Below, piece by piece: positions 1 to 7,396 of a stretch of 37,567 nucleotides of DNA. Within the stretch, counting starts at the first letter, position 1. The number at the start of each line of letters is the position of its first letter. A model generated the notes under the pieces. The model searched no databases. It saw nothing but the letters and a program-made list of their open reading frames with translations, and was not told the origin of the DNA. Position numbers and translations under genes: made by a program. Source of the stretch: Paracoccaceae bacterium (GTDB taxonomy: Bacteria > Pseudomonadota > Alphaproteobacteria > Rhodobacterales > Rhodobacteraceae); contig JAHDDY010000003.1 in NCBI GenBank assembly GCA_020629115.1, positions 9,792 through 47,358 of the forward strand, written 5' to 3'.

Positions 1-138
1 ATTGGCCTCGGCGAAATGGTAGTGGCTGCCGACCTGCACCGGGCGGTCGCCGGTATTGGCCACCGTCAGCGTGGTGCGCTCGGCGCCGTCGTTGAGGGCG
101 ATATCGCCGCTCGCGCAGAGGATTTCTCCGGGGATCAT
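1..138 (-). CDS. ureB: Urease subunit beta (N-terminal part, cut by window edge)
   Basis: This is the beta subunit of the nickel enzyme urease, which hydrolyses urea to ammonia and carbamate in the cytoplasm. The first 46 residues are visible. They begin MIPGEIL and contain [18 protein letters not shown], a strongly conserved UreB signature. The ATG overlaps the TGA of the upstream HD-domain gene (ATGA), so translation is probably coupled. The reading frame is open to the window edge. ureC and the remaining accessory genes would be expected beyond it, which I cannot see. The family assignment is secure; only the length is unknown. Confidence 0.93.
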   Translation of the reverse strand, partial: MIPGEILCASGDIALNDGAERTTLTVANTGDRPVQVGSHYHFAEAN

Positions 139-683
139 GGGCTGGCCTCCAGGGATTGGCGCGCGCGGGCGGCGGCGCGGTCGAACTCGGCTTCGAGGGC
201 GGGATCGACGCCCCGGCATCCGGCGGCGACCGCCTCGGCCCAGTCGACATAGGCCGCCATCCGCTCGGCGGGCCATTCGGCGGGCGGGCTGTCGGCGAGG
301 GCGGTCAGGTTGCTCGCCTTGTCGGCAAGCTTGAGGCGCTTGGCCCCGGCGCTCTTGGCCGGTGCGCCCTCGACCTGCCGCCGCTTGCGCTCGGCCTTCG
401 GGAGGGACTTGTCGTCCGTCACCTCCCCGACCAGCGCAGCGACTTCCGGGCCGAAGCGGGCGATGATCTCCTCCGCCGTGCCATCGGTATCCTCCACCAC
501 GTCGTGCAGCAGGGCCGCCGTCACGAGGGTCGGGTCCGCATCCGGCGAGCGGGCGACCCGCGCGGCCACGTCGATCACGTGGTTGACGTACGGTTCCGCC
601 GCCACGCCCTTGCGCGTCTGGCCGACGTGGCGCTCGGCGGCGTAGCGGCAGGCGTCCATCACGGTGGCGAGGGATGCACTCAC
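135..683 (-). CDS. MESH1-like HD-domain phosphohydrolase inserted in the urease operon
   Basis: This 182-residue protein matches the single-domain SpoT/MESH1 hydrolase fold. It has His19, His35, the His60-Asp61 pair in [10 protein letters not shown] and a later Asp121 in [11 protein letters not shown]. That is the spacing of metal ligands and catalytic residues in MESH1, a family known to hydrolyse (p)ppGpp and, in animals, NADPH. There is no synthetase, TGS or ACT domain. The gene sits between ureA and ureB, with four-base stop-start overlaps on both sides (680-683 and 135-138), so it must be co-translated with urease subunits. A role in nucleotide housekeeping or in linking nitrogen supply to alarmone level is inference. 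The family call is firm and the substrate is not. Confidence 0.85.
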   Translation of the reverse strand: MSASLATVMDACRYAAERHVGQTRKGVAAEPYVNHVIDVAARVARSPDADPTLVTAALLHDVVEDTDGTAEEIIARFGPEVAALVGEVTDDKSLPKAERKRRQVEGAPAKSAGAKRLKLADKASNLTALADSPPAEWPAERMAAYVDWAEAVAAGCRGVDPALEAEFDRAAARARQSLEASP

Positions 684-982
684 CGGATCGGCTCGTGCAC
701 GGTCACCAGCTTGGTCCCGTCCGGGAACGTCGCCTCGACCTGCACGTCGTGGATCATCTCGGCCACGCCCTCCATGACCTGCGCGCGGGTTATGACATGC
801 GCGCCCGCCTCCATCAGGTCGGCGACGCTGCGCCCGTCCCGCGCACCCTCGACCACGGCGTCGGTGATGAGGGCGACCGCCTCGGGGTGGTTGAGCCTGA
901 CCCCGCGTTCCAGCCGCCGGCGCGCGACCTGCGCGGCCATGCTGACGAACAGCTTGTCCTTCTCCCTCGGCGTCAGGATCAT
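680..982 (-). CDS. ureA: Urease subunit gamma
   Basis: The 100-residue product is the normal length for UreA, the small structural subunit of urease. It starts [20 protein letters not shown] and contains [21 protein letters not shown], the typical UreA core, with a conserved VTVHEPIR end. The ATG at 982 was chosen because the family begins exactly there; the frame stays open upstream only as antisense-like sequence. It lies 10 bases after ureD and its stop overlaps the start of the HD-domain gene. It forms the apoenzyme with UreB and UreC. Confidence 0.96.
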   Translation of the reverse strand: MILTPREKDKLFVSMAAQVARRRLERGVRLNHPEAVALITDAVVEGARDGRSVADLMEAGAHVITRAQVMEGVAEMIHDVQVEATFPDGTKLVTVHEPIR

Positions 983-992
983 CGCGGTTCCC

Positions 993-1790
993 TCATATCG
1001 ACCATACCTTCGGCAGCGGCCCGTCGCGCAGGCACTCGACCGTGCGCTCCAGCGCCCGGCGCAGCATGGCCCCACTATCGGCCACGATGCGCGCCGCAAG
1101 CAAGCCGTTCCATGCGCTCGCTGCACAGTTTTCGTCCAGCGTATCCCGAACTGCCCCCAATCGGTCAGGCGCATCGGCGGCGACGTACAGAAGAGAGGCA
1201 CAGGCGATGCGCCCGCCGAAGGTCCCCGGCGCGGCGATCAGCGTCTCGATGTCCCCGCCCAGCCGCAGCGCGTCGGCATAGACCGGCACCCCGTCCCGAT
1301 GCACGCGCCAGGCATCGTGCAGGCTACCCTTTATGACCCGCTCGCCCATCGCCGCCCGGCCCAGCACCAGCGGCTCGATGGCCAGAAGCGTCGCATCGCC
1401 GGGCATGTGCACCGTCAGCGTCCGGCGCAGGCGCGCGCCCTCGAACAGGATCGTCTCCTGCGGCAGCCAGTCGAGCCGCGCCCCCGCACCCAGGCTCAGC
1501 GTGTTGGCGATGCGCCCGTCATCGCCCGTGGAGCGGTAGAGGCGCTCGGCGGTCTGGGTGGTGACGGTCAGGGCGGTATGCGGGGCGGCCTCGATGCGTG
1601 CGTCGAACCGGTCGCCCCCGGTCACGCCCCCGGCCGTGTTGAGCAGCACCGCCTCGCAGCGTTCCCCGCGCGGCAGGCGCAGCTTGGCCGATCCGGCCTG
1701 ATGCAGCCGCTCGACGACCGTCGCCGCCCCGCGCCGCTTGAAGGAGGCGCGCACGGTGCCCCGCGCGCGCTGCATCGTCGGCGCTGTCAT
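993..1790 (-). CDS. ureD: Urease accessory protein UreD (UreH)
   Basis: This 265-residue product is the scaffold that binds apo-urease and, with UreF and UreG, allows nickel delivery to the active site. Family features are [13 protein letters not shown] near residue 50, the [13 protein letters not shown] stretch near 75, and [17 protein letters not shown] near 108. The ATG at 1790 overlaps the TGA of crtI, so ureD translation is probably coupled to a carotenoid gene, which is an unusual partner. The other urease maturation genes are not in the window and may lie beyond ureB. Confidence 0.95.
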   Translation of the reverse strand: MTAPTMQRARGTVRASFKRRGAATVVERLHQAGSAKLRLPRGERCEAVLLNTAGGVTGGDRFDARIEAAPHTALTVTTQTAERLYRSTGDDGRIANTLSLGAGARLDWLPQETILFEGARLRRTLTVHMPGDATLLAIEPLVLGRAAMGERVIKGSLHDAWRVHRDGVPVYADALRLGGDIETLIAAPGTFGGRIACASLLYVAADAPDRLGAVRDTLDENCAASAWNGLLAARIVADSGAMLRRALERTVECLRDGPLPKVWSI

Positions 1791-3301
1791 GCGCCCGTGA
1801 AAGCCGCCGGGTCGGGGACCAGCTCGTCGAGGATCTTCGCCGAGGCGATGACGCCCGGCACCCCCGCGCCCGGATGCGTGCCCGCGCCGACGAGGTAGAG
1901 GTTCGCCACCTCCTCGCTGACGTTGTGGGGCCGGAACCAGGCGATCTGAGTCAGTTGCGGCTCGAAGCTGAAGCCCGCGCCGTTGTAGGACAGGTAGTCG
2001 CGCTCGAAATCGGGCGGCGTGAGCAGGCGCGAGGTGACGACACGGTCCCGCAGGCCGGGCAGGACGGTCGCCTCCAGATGCGCCTCGATCTTGCGCCGGT
2101 ACGGCTCGGCCTCCGTCTCCCAGTCGATATTCCCCGACAGGTTCGGCACGGGCGAGAGCACGTAGAAGGCGTCGTGCCCGGCGGGGGCCATCGACGGGTC
2201 GGTCGCGGTGGGCCGGTGCAGGTAGAGGCTGAAATCCTCGGCCAGCACGCGCCTGTCGAAGATGTCCTTCAGCAGCGGGCCGTAGCGCGGCCCCATCATG
2301 ATGGTGTGATGCGGGACGGCCTCGTACTGCCGATCCGTGCCGAAATACCAGACGAACAGGCCCATGGAATAGGCCGCGCGCCTGAGCTTGGCTTCCGACC
2401 AGCGCCGCCCGGGGGGCAGCAGCTTCGAGTGGGTCCAGGCGGCATCGGCGTTCGAGACGACCACGTCGGCGAACAGCGTCTCGCCGTCCACCAGCTTGAC
2501 CCCCCGCGCCGCACCGCCCGCGGTCAGGATCTCGGCCACCTCCGCCCCGTAGCGCATCGTCCCGCCCTGTCCCTCGGCCAGGGAGGCGAGGGCGAGGGCG
2601 AGGGTGTTCGTCCCACCCATCGCGTAATGCACGCCCGCCTCCTTCTCCAGATGCAGGATCAGGCCGAACATGGAGCTGGCGCGCATCGGGTTGCCGCCGA
2701 TGAACAGCGGATGGAAGCTGAACGCCTGGCGCAGGCGCTCGTCCTTCAGGTAGCCGCTGACCATCGAGTAGATCGAGCGGTAGGCGCGCGTGCGCAGGAG
2801 GTCCGGCACCGCCCCGGCCATGCGCCCGATCGAGTGGAACGAGCGGTCGACCATCTTCACGAAGCCGATCTCGTAGCAGCGGCGGCTCTCCTCCAGCAGG
2901 CGTTCGTACCCGGCCACGTCGTCCGGGTTGAAGCGGGCGATCTCGGCGCGCATGAACTCGGGGTCGGCGCTGTAGCGCAGCTCCGTCCCGTCGTGGAAGC
3001 GCACGGTGTAGAAGGGGGTGAGTGGCTGGAGCGTGACGTGATCCGCCATCCGTTCGCCGCACAGGTCGAACAGCTCCTCGAACAGGAAGGGCGCGGTGAC
3101 GATGGTCGGCCCGGCATCGAAGGTGAACCCGTCCTGCCGGAAGATCCGTGCCCGCCCCCCCGGCTGGTCGAGCTTGTCGAGCACGGTCACGCGGTAGCCC
3201 CGCGCCCCCAGCCGGATCGCCGCCGCCAGCCCGCCGAAGCCCGCGCCGATGACGATGGCGTGGGGGCGGCCCTCCTGCGGGGTATGCGATAGATCGTTCA
3301 T
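1787..3301 (-). CDS. crtI: Phytoene desaturase CrtI
   Basis: CrtI is an FAD-dependent, membrane-associated desaturase that turns phytoene into neurosporene or lycopene by successive desaturations. The 504-residue product has the N-terminal dinucleotide-binding loop GAGFGG (about residues 19-24) followed by LDKLDQPGGRAR, and the C-terminal CrtI signature VGAGTHPGAGVPGV near residue 470. Both are diagnostic and the length is normal. It starts 12 bases after the membrane protein gene and overlaps ureD by ATGA. No crtB or crtA is adjacent, so the carotenoid genes are split. The number of desaturation steps cannot be read from sequence by eye. A CrtD-type desaturase is possible but less likely. 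Confidence 0.9.
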   Translation of the reverse strand: MNDLSHTPQEGRPHAIVIGAGFGGLAAAIRLGARGYRVTVLDKLDQPGGRARIFRQDGFTFDAGPTIVTAPFLFEELFDLCGERMADHVTLQPLTPFYTVRFHDGTELRYSADPEFMRAEIARFNPDDVAGYERLLEESRRCYEIGFVKMVDRSFHSIGRMAGAVPDLLRTRAYRSIYSMVSGYLKDERLRQAFSFHPLFIGGNPMRASSMFGLILHLEKEAGVHYAMGGTNTLALALASLAEGQGGTMRYGAEVAEILTAGGAARGVKLVDGETLFADVVVSNADAAWTHSKLLPPGRRWSEAKLRRAAYSMGLFVWYFGTDRQYEAVPHHTIMMGPRYGPLLKDIFDRRVLAEDFSLYLHRPTATDPSMAPAGHDAFYVLSPVPNLSGNIDWETEAEPYRRKIEAHLEATVLPGLRDRVVTSRLLTPPDFERDYLSYNGAGFSFEPQLTQIAWFRPHNVSEEVANLYLVGAGTHPGAGVPGVIASAKILDELVPDPAAFTGA

Positions 3302-3313
3302 GGTCGCGTGTTC

Positions 3314-4060
3314 CTACTCTGCCGCGATGCCGGGGGAGCGGGGCGCGCGTGCCCCGCGCGTCTTTCGCCAGATATCCCACCAGTGATAGAGGATGATCGA
3401 CAGCCCCGTGATGCACGGTGCGGCCCAGAGCACGGGCGAGAGCGCCAGTTCCGGGGCGAGGCGCACCGCGCCGAAGGCGAAGAAGGCCGTGTAGACCGAT
3501 ATCCCCGCCCCCACGAGGCCCTTGAGATGCTGGCGCAGCCATGCCTGCCGGTCCGTCCCGTCCGAGTAGATGAACCACAGGTTCGTCCCCACGGTGGCGA
3601 AGCCGATGGCGGAAATGCCGATCATCAGCGGCTCGCCCGCCATTGCCCCCCGCAGCGCGCAGTTGAGCGTCGCCGCGAGCAGCAGGGCCTGCAGCGCCAG
3701 ATGCGGCCACGCCCGGTTGCGCCGGTGGTCGCGCCGGTTGGCGATGCAGGCGAGGCCGTAGCACACGAGATTGATGGTCAGGATCGCCAGATACAGCATC
3801 ATCCAGCCGAAGACATTCGCGATGAAGGCCGGCTCGAAGGTCATGTGCGGATGCGTGCCCGCCGGGTCAAGCAGCGTCGTCCCGCTGATCCCGATGGCCA
3901 GCACGCCGACCGCGAGCATCGAATACGCGAAGACCGTCCCCCAGTTCCGATGCGGCGTCCCGCCCTTCCGCCCGAAGACCGGAACCCAGAACGCCACGAG
4001 GCCCACCGAGCCGATGACGATGTGGGCGGCGATGAAGAGATCGTGGAGGGTGTGGATCAT
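3314..4060 (-). CDS. Polytopic membrane protein, DUF2306-like
   Basis: The 248-residue product has about seven hydrophobic segments and little else. The first segments contain HIVIGSVGLVAFWVPVF, then a short basic loop GRKGGTPHRNWG. This His, Gly-rich segment and KG-x-x-HR-x-x-G arrangement recalls DUF2306 and related small membrane families. I do not recognise a specific function. It ends 12 bases before crtI, so it should be co-transcribed with it, and a role in carotenoid handling is possible but unproven. The start at 4060 is the first Met before the first hydrophobic segment. No convincing ribosome binding site is visible and a slightly longer start (MRRRAPPM) exists. Confidence 0.7.
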   Translation of the reverse strand: MIHTLHDLFIAAHIVIGSVGLVAFWVPVFGRKGGTPHRNWGTVFAYSMLAVGVLAIGISGTTLLDPAGTHPHMTFEPAFIANVFGWMMLYLAILTINLVCYGLACIANRRDHRRNRAWPHLALQALLLAATLNCALRGAMAGEPLMIGISAIGFATVGTNLWFIYSDGTDRQAWLRQHLKGLVGAGISVYTAFFAFGAVRLAPELALSPVLWAAPCITGLSIILYHWWDIWRKTRGARAPRSPGIAAE

Positions 4061-4111
4061 GGGAGGTGCCCGTCGGCGCATGACCCGAATTGCCGCCGAT
4101 CGCATAGCGCG

Positions 4112-4204
4112 GTCACCCTCGGGCTTGACCCAAGGGTCCATCTCCCCGTCCCGCCGGTCGGTTCGAACCGAAAGCTGGATGCCCGGGTCAAGCCCGGGCA
4201 TGAC
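4112..4204. repeat. Family B bipartite palindromic repeat, copy 1
   Basis: Two imperfect palindromes face each other: a left arm with CTCGGGCTTGACCCAAGGGTCCA and a right arm with GGATGCCCGGGTCAAGCCCGGGCA, outer ends GTCA and TGAC. The pair sits in the divergent region between the membrane protein gene and the P450. It resembles REP-type elements common in alphaproteobacterial intergenic DNA. Other family B copies start near 11206, 19998, 21739 and 37329. Confidence 0.75.
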
Positions 4205-4344
4205 GGCGCATAGCTTGGACGAGGCCGAGGGGTGCCTGCGGACGCCACCCCCGCCGAAGGCGAGGCAGAGCCTATCTTCAAGACTGACGATACCGTCACG
4301 GGACGTTTTCCTTGCCGTCGCGTCGAGGGGGCGATACGCCTTAA

Positions 4345-4372
4345 TGTCAAGTAAAGTTGACAGTGGTGTCAA
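4345..4372. promoter_or_regulatory. PpsR/CrtJ-like operator with an extra half-site
   Basis: TGTCAAGTAAAGTTGACA at 4345-4362 fits TGT-N12-ACA, the recognition pattern of the light- and oxygen-responsive repressor PpsR/CrtJ of purple bacteria, with the favoured TGTC and GACA ends. A third half-site TGTCAA at 4367-4372 makes a second palindrome (TTGACA-GTGG-TGTCAA) with the first site. The cluster ends a few bases before the P450 start and lies in the region shared with the membrane protein-crtI operon. Binding is inferred from the motif and the carotenoid context. Confidence 0.6.
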
Positions 4373-4377
4373 TACAA

Positions 4378-5754
4378 ATGAATGTCCACGCCTACATTCC
4401 CCCCCGCCCCGCGCCTCTCCCCGCCACGCTCTCGCTCCTGCGGGTGATCTGGCAGCGGGAGGGGGACCTGCTGACCCTGTTGCCCGCCAATGCCTACCGG
4501 GTGGAGGCGGGGTGGCTCGGCTGGTCGCGGCGGTCGATCCTCATCGTGAACGAGCCGGCCACCGTGCGGCACCTGCTGGCCGACCCGGACGGCATCTTTC
4601 CGAAGAACGACCTGATGACCGGGGCGGTCGAGCCGCTGATCGGCGATTCGATCTTCGTGTCGTCGGGGGCGACCTGGCGGCGGCAGCGGCGCATGGTGGC
4701 CCCCGCCTTCGGCAGCCTGCACCTCGCCAAGGCCTTCGCGGCGATGGACGAGGCGGTCGATGCGCGCGAGGCGGCGCTGGACGCGGCGGCGGCGGTGGGC
4801 GAGACGGTCTCGCTCGACCTGACGATGAGCTGGCTGACGGCGGACGTCATCTGCCGCACCGTCTTCTCGGCCCCCCTCGCGCCGGGGGTGGCGGAGGACG
4901 TGTACGACGACTTCAAGGTGTTCGAGCGGTCGGCGGCGCATGTGGAGCTGAAGCGCCTGATCCTGTCGCCCGCCTTCGACGATATTCCCCAGCATCCGCA
5001 TGTGTTGGAGGCCTGCGCCCGCATCCGGCGGCATCTCGGCGCGATGGTCGATCCGCATCTGGCGGACGGAGCCGCCTTCGACGATATCGCCTCGGCCGTC
5101 ATCGCTGCGCGTGACCCGGAGACGGGCAGCCCCTTCACCCGCGAGGAGCTGATCGACCAGCTCGGCGTGTTCTTCCTCGCCGGGCACGAGACCTCGGCCA
5201 GCGCGCTGACCTGGGCCTTCTTCATCGCCGCCACCCGGCCCGAGGCGCTGGCGCGCATCCGCGAGGAGGTGGACGCGGTCTGCGGCGATGGGCCGGTCGA
5301 ATTCGAGCACATGCCGCGCCTGACATATCTGAAGAACTTCTTCCGCGAGGTGCTGCGCCTCTACCCGCCCATCACCTTCATCCCCCGCGTCGCGCTGAAG
5401 GGGACGGAGATCCTGGGCCACAAGGTCAAGCGCGGGACGATGGTGATGATCGCGCCGTGGACCATCCACCGTCACCGCCTCTACTGGGAGGCGCCGGAGA
5501 CGTTCGACCCCGACCGCTGGCTGCCCGAACGGGCCGGGGAGCTGACGAAGGACGCCTACATCCCCTTCGGCATCGGCCCGCGCGTCTGCGTCGGTGCGGC
5601 CTTTGCCAGCATGGAGGCGGCGCTGATCCTCGCGCGGCTGCTGCGCCGCTACGATTTCGACGTGCAGGACGCGGATGCCGTGCGCCCCGCCGCCCGCCTG
5701 ACCACCCGCCCCGGCGCGCCGGTCATGGTGACGCCCCGGCGGCGGGCAGGATGA
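4378..5754 (+). CDS. Cytochrome P450 divergent from crtI
   Basis: This 458-residue haem monooxygenase has all the family landmarks: the I-helix AGHETSA near residue 266, the K-helix ExxR in REVLRLYPP near 324, the PERF-like FDPDRWLPE, and the haem loop FGIGPRVCVG with the Cys ligand at about 404. It has no fused reductase, so it needs separate electron carriers. Position next to crtI behind a PpsR-like site suggests a carotenoid substrate, as in CYP175-type hydroxylases, but this is inference. The ATG at 4378 is preferred over TTG or GTG codons upstream, which would overlap the operator. No clear ribosome binding site precedes it, so a leaderless message is possible. Confidence 0.9.
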   Translation: MNVHAYIPPRPAPLPATLSLLRVIWQREGDLLTLLPANAYRVEAGWLGWSRRSILIVNEPATVRHLLADPDGIFPKNDLMTGAVEPLIGDSIFVSSGATWRRQRRMVAPAFGSLHLAKAFAAMDEAVDAREAALDAAAAVGETVSLDLTMSWLTADVICRTVFSAPLAPGVAEDVYDDFKVFERSAAHVELKRLILSPAFDDIPQHPHVLEACARIRRHLGAMVDPHLADGAAFDDIASAVIAARDPETGSPFTREELIDQLGVFFLAGHETSASALTWAFFIAATRPEALARIREEVDAVCGDGPVEFEHMPRLTYLKNFFREVLRLYPPITFIPRVALKGTEILGHKVKRGTMVMIAPWTIHRHRLYWEAPETFDPDRWLPERAGELTKDAYIPFGIGPRVCVGAAFASMEAALILARLLRRYDFDVQDADAVRPAARLTTRPGAPVMVTPRRRAG

Positions 5755-5796
5755 TCGAAAGGTTTGGTGCGGTAGGATGACGGGACGGCTTTTCCC

Positions 5797-6141
5797 ATGA
5801 CGGTCCAGAGGGTCTTTCGCGTGGTCTTTTGCATCGGTCTGCTGGTTGTCGTGATCTTCAGCCTCGAACCCCGCCCGCCTCAGGTCCTCCTGAGCCAGGG
5901 CGATCTCGTCGCGCATCTGGCCGCGTACGGCGCGCTGGGCCTCGCGGCGGGGCTGGGCTGGCCGGGGCGGCTGTCGCTGGTGCTGGTGGCCATGCCGCTT
6001 TGCGGGTTCGCGCTGGAACTGGCGCAGATCCCGGTGCCGGGGCGGGCCTTCGAATGGTCGGATGCGATGGCGAACACGGTCGGCGCGCTGCTCGGCGTCC
6101 TCGCGGCGTGGGCCGCACGGCGGGTCATGCCTGCCGCCTAA
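5797..6141 (+). CDS. VanZ-like small membrane protein
   Basis: The 114-residue product has three to four hydrophobic segments. It shows the VanZ-type pattern: an early FSLEPRPPQ, then a polar D-x-x-x-H (GDLVAHLAAYGALGL), and a late ELAQIPVPGRAFEWSDAMANTVGALLG. The ELxQ...R...DxxxNxxGxxxG arrangement is characteristic of the family. VanZ proteins are linked to glycopeptide tolerance in enterococci, but most chromosomal members have no known function. It stands alone 42 bases after the P450 on the same strand and may be read through from it. No strong ribosome binding site is visible. Confidence 0.8.
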   Translation: MTVQRVFRVVFCIGLLVVVIFSLEPRPPQVLLSQGDLVAHLAAYGALGLAAGLGWPGRLSLVLVAMPLCGFALELAQIPVPGRAFEWSDAMANTVGALLGVLAAWAARRVMPAA

Positions 6142-6151
6142 GGAAAGCGGC

Positions 6152-6418
6152 CTATACCCGCCCCTCCGCCGCCAGCGCCGCGAACAGCGTCGCCTCGGCC
6201 CGCGCGTCCCCCGCTTCGAGCGCGTAGACGTAGGCGTGGGTGCGGTGGAAGGCGACCTTCTCGGCATCGTCCGCCCAGTACTCGGCGGCCAGCCTGTGCA
6301 GCGCGCACAGCTCCCCCGCCCGCCCCGACCCGTGCAGGTCGCGCAAGGCCCGGTCGAGCGGGCCGCGCGCCGCCGCGCGGTCGCGGGCCATCAGCGCGGC
6401 GATGGCGTCCGGGGTCAT
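6152..6418 (-). CDS. Small hypothetical protein coupled to fabI
   Basis: I do not recognise this 88-residue protein. It is predicted to be soluble and helical, rich in Ala, Arg and Asp, with no signal peptide or membrane segment. A segment LHRLAAEYWADDAEKVAFHRTHAYVYAL may form a compact helical hairpin. The ATG at 6416-6418 overlaps the TGA of fabI, so it is translated with the fatty acid enzyme. It ends 10 bases from the convergent VanZ-like gene. Coupling supports that it is real; the function is open. Confidence 0.65.
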   Translation of the reverse strand: MTPDAIAALMARDRAAARGPLDRALRDLHGSGRAGELCALHRLAAEYWADDAEKVAFHRTHAYVYALEAGDARAEATLFAALAAEGRV

Positions 6419-7230
6419 CCGGCGGTGGTGATGTCCGGCGCGTCCTCGGCCTTCATGCCGACGACGTGATAGCCGCAATCGACGTGATGCGTCTCGCCCG
6501 TCACGCCGGAGCTGAGATCGGAGCACAGGTACAGCCCCGCCCCGCCCACGTCGTCGCGGCTGACGTTGCGGCGCAGCGGCGAGTTGTACTCGTTCCACTT
6601 GAGGATGTAGCGGAAATCCCCGATGCCGGAGGCGGCGAGCGTCTTCATCGGCCCGGCGGACAGCGCGTTCACGCGGATGCCCTGCTTGCCGAGATCCATC
6701 GCCATGTAACGCACCGACGCCTCCAACGCGGCCTTGGCCACGCCCATGACGTTGTAATGCGGCATGACCCGCTCGGCCCCGTAATAGGTCAGCGTCAGCA
6801 GGCTGCCCCCCTCGGGCATCAGCTTCTCGGCGCGCTGGGCGATGGCGGTGAAGCTGTAGCAGGAGATGTTCATCGTGCGGTCGAAGTTGGCCTCGGTCGT
6901 GTCGACGTAGCGGCCCTTCAGCTCGGCCTTGTCGCTGTAGGCGATGGCGTGGACGACGAAGTCGAGCGTGCCCCAGTCCTTCTCCAGCGTCTCGAACACC
7001 GCGTCCATCGAGGCCGCGTCCGTCACGTCGCAGGGCAGGACGTGCTTCGAACCGACGCTCTCGGCCAGCGGCCCCACGCGCTTCTTCAGCGCGTCGCCCT
7101 GGAAGGTGAAGGCCAGTTCGGCCCCGTGCTCGGCGCATTGCTTCGCGATGGCCCAGGCGATGGAGCGGTCGTTGGCGACGCCCATGACGAGGCCGCGCTT
7201 GCCGTGCATGATCGGGGAGGGAGAGGTCAT
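6415..7230 (-). CDS. fabI: Enoyl-[acyl-carrier-protein] reductase FabI
   Basis: FabI catalyses the last, NADH-dependent reduction of each fatty acid elongation cycle in the cytoplasm. The 271-residue product starts the Rossmann fold with GKRGLVMGVANDRSIAWAIA, the FabI form of the glycine motif. It has the catalytic Tyr159-x6-Lys166 (YNVMGVAK) and the preceding TYYGAERVMPHY typical of FabI, and ends in VDCGYHVVGM. The ATG at 7230 gives a short leader; an internal Met before HGKRG is an alternative start. It is followed without gap by the 88-residue gene. The family is the target of triclosan-like inhibitors. Confidence 0.94.
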   Translation of the reverse strand: MTSPSPIMHGKRGLVMGVANDRSIAWAIAKQCAEHGAELAFTFQGDALKKRVGPLAESVGSKHVLPCDVTDAASMDAVFETLEKDWGTLDFVVHAIAYSDKAELKGRYVDTTEANFDRTMNISCYSFTAIAQRAEKLMPEGGSLLTLTYYGAERVMPHYNVMGVAKAALEASVRYMAMDLGKQGIRVNALSAGPMKTLAASGIGDFRYILKWNEYNSPLRRNVSRDDVGGAGLYLCSDLSSGVTGETHHVDCGYHVVGMKAEDAPDITTAG

Positions 7231-7396
7231 TGGCAAGGTCCGTGTCGGAAGGCCGGTCCGGGACCGCCCCGGACGTGTGCGGCGCATCCTACACGACGGG
7301 GCGGGGGCGTCAACGTGGCGCCGGCACGCCCCGCGCCTTTCCCGCGCGGCGGTTCCGTGCCATCAGGGGCCGGGCGAACGGGGGAGGGCGAGCGCG

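Noticed and set aside
993-3764. Open frame of 923 codons on the minus strand ending with UreD
   Set aside because: Its N-terminal two thirds run out of frame through crtI and part of the membrane protein gene and have shadow composition. UreD starts at 1790.
4357-4377. TTG or GTG codons upstream as the start of the P450
   Set aside because: They lie within the PpsR-like palindrome and have no better ribosome binding site. The ATG at 4378 fits the family start.
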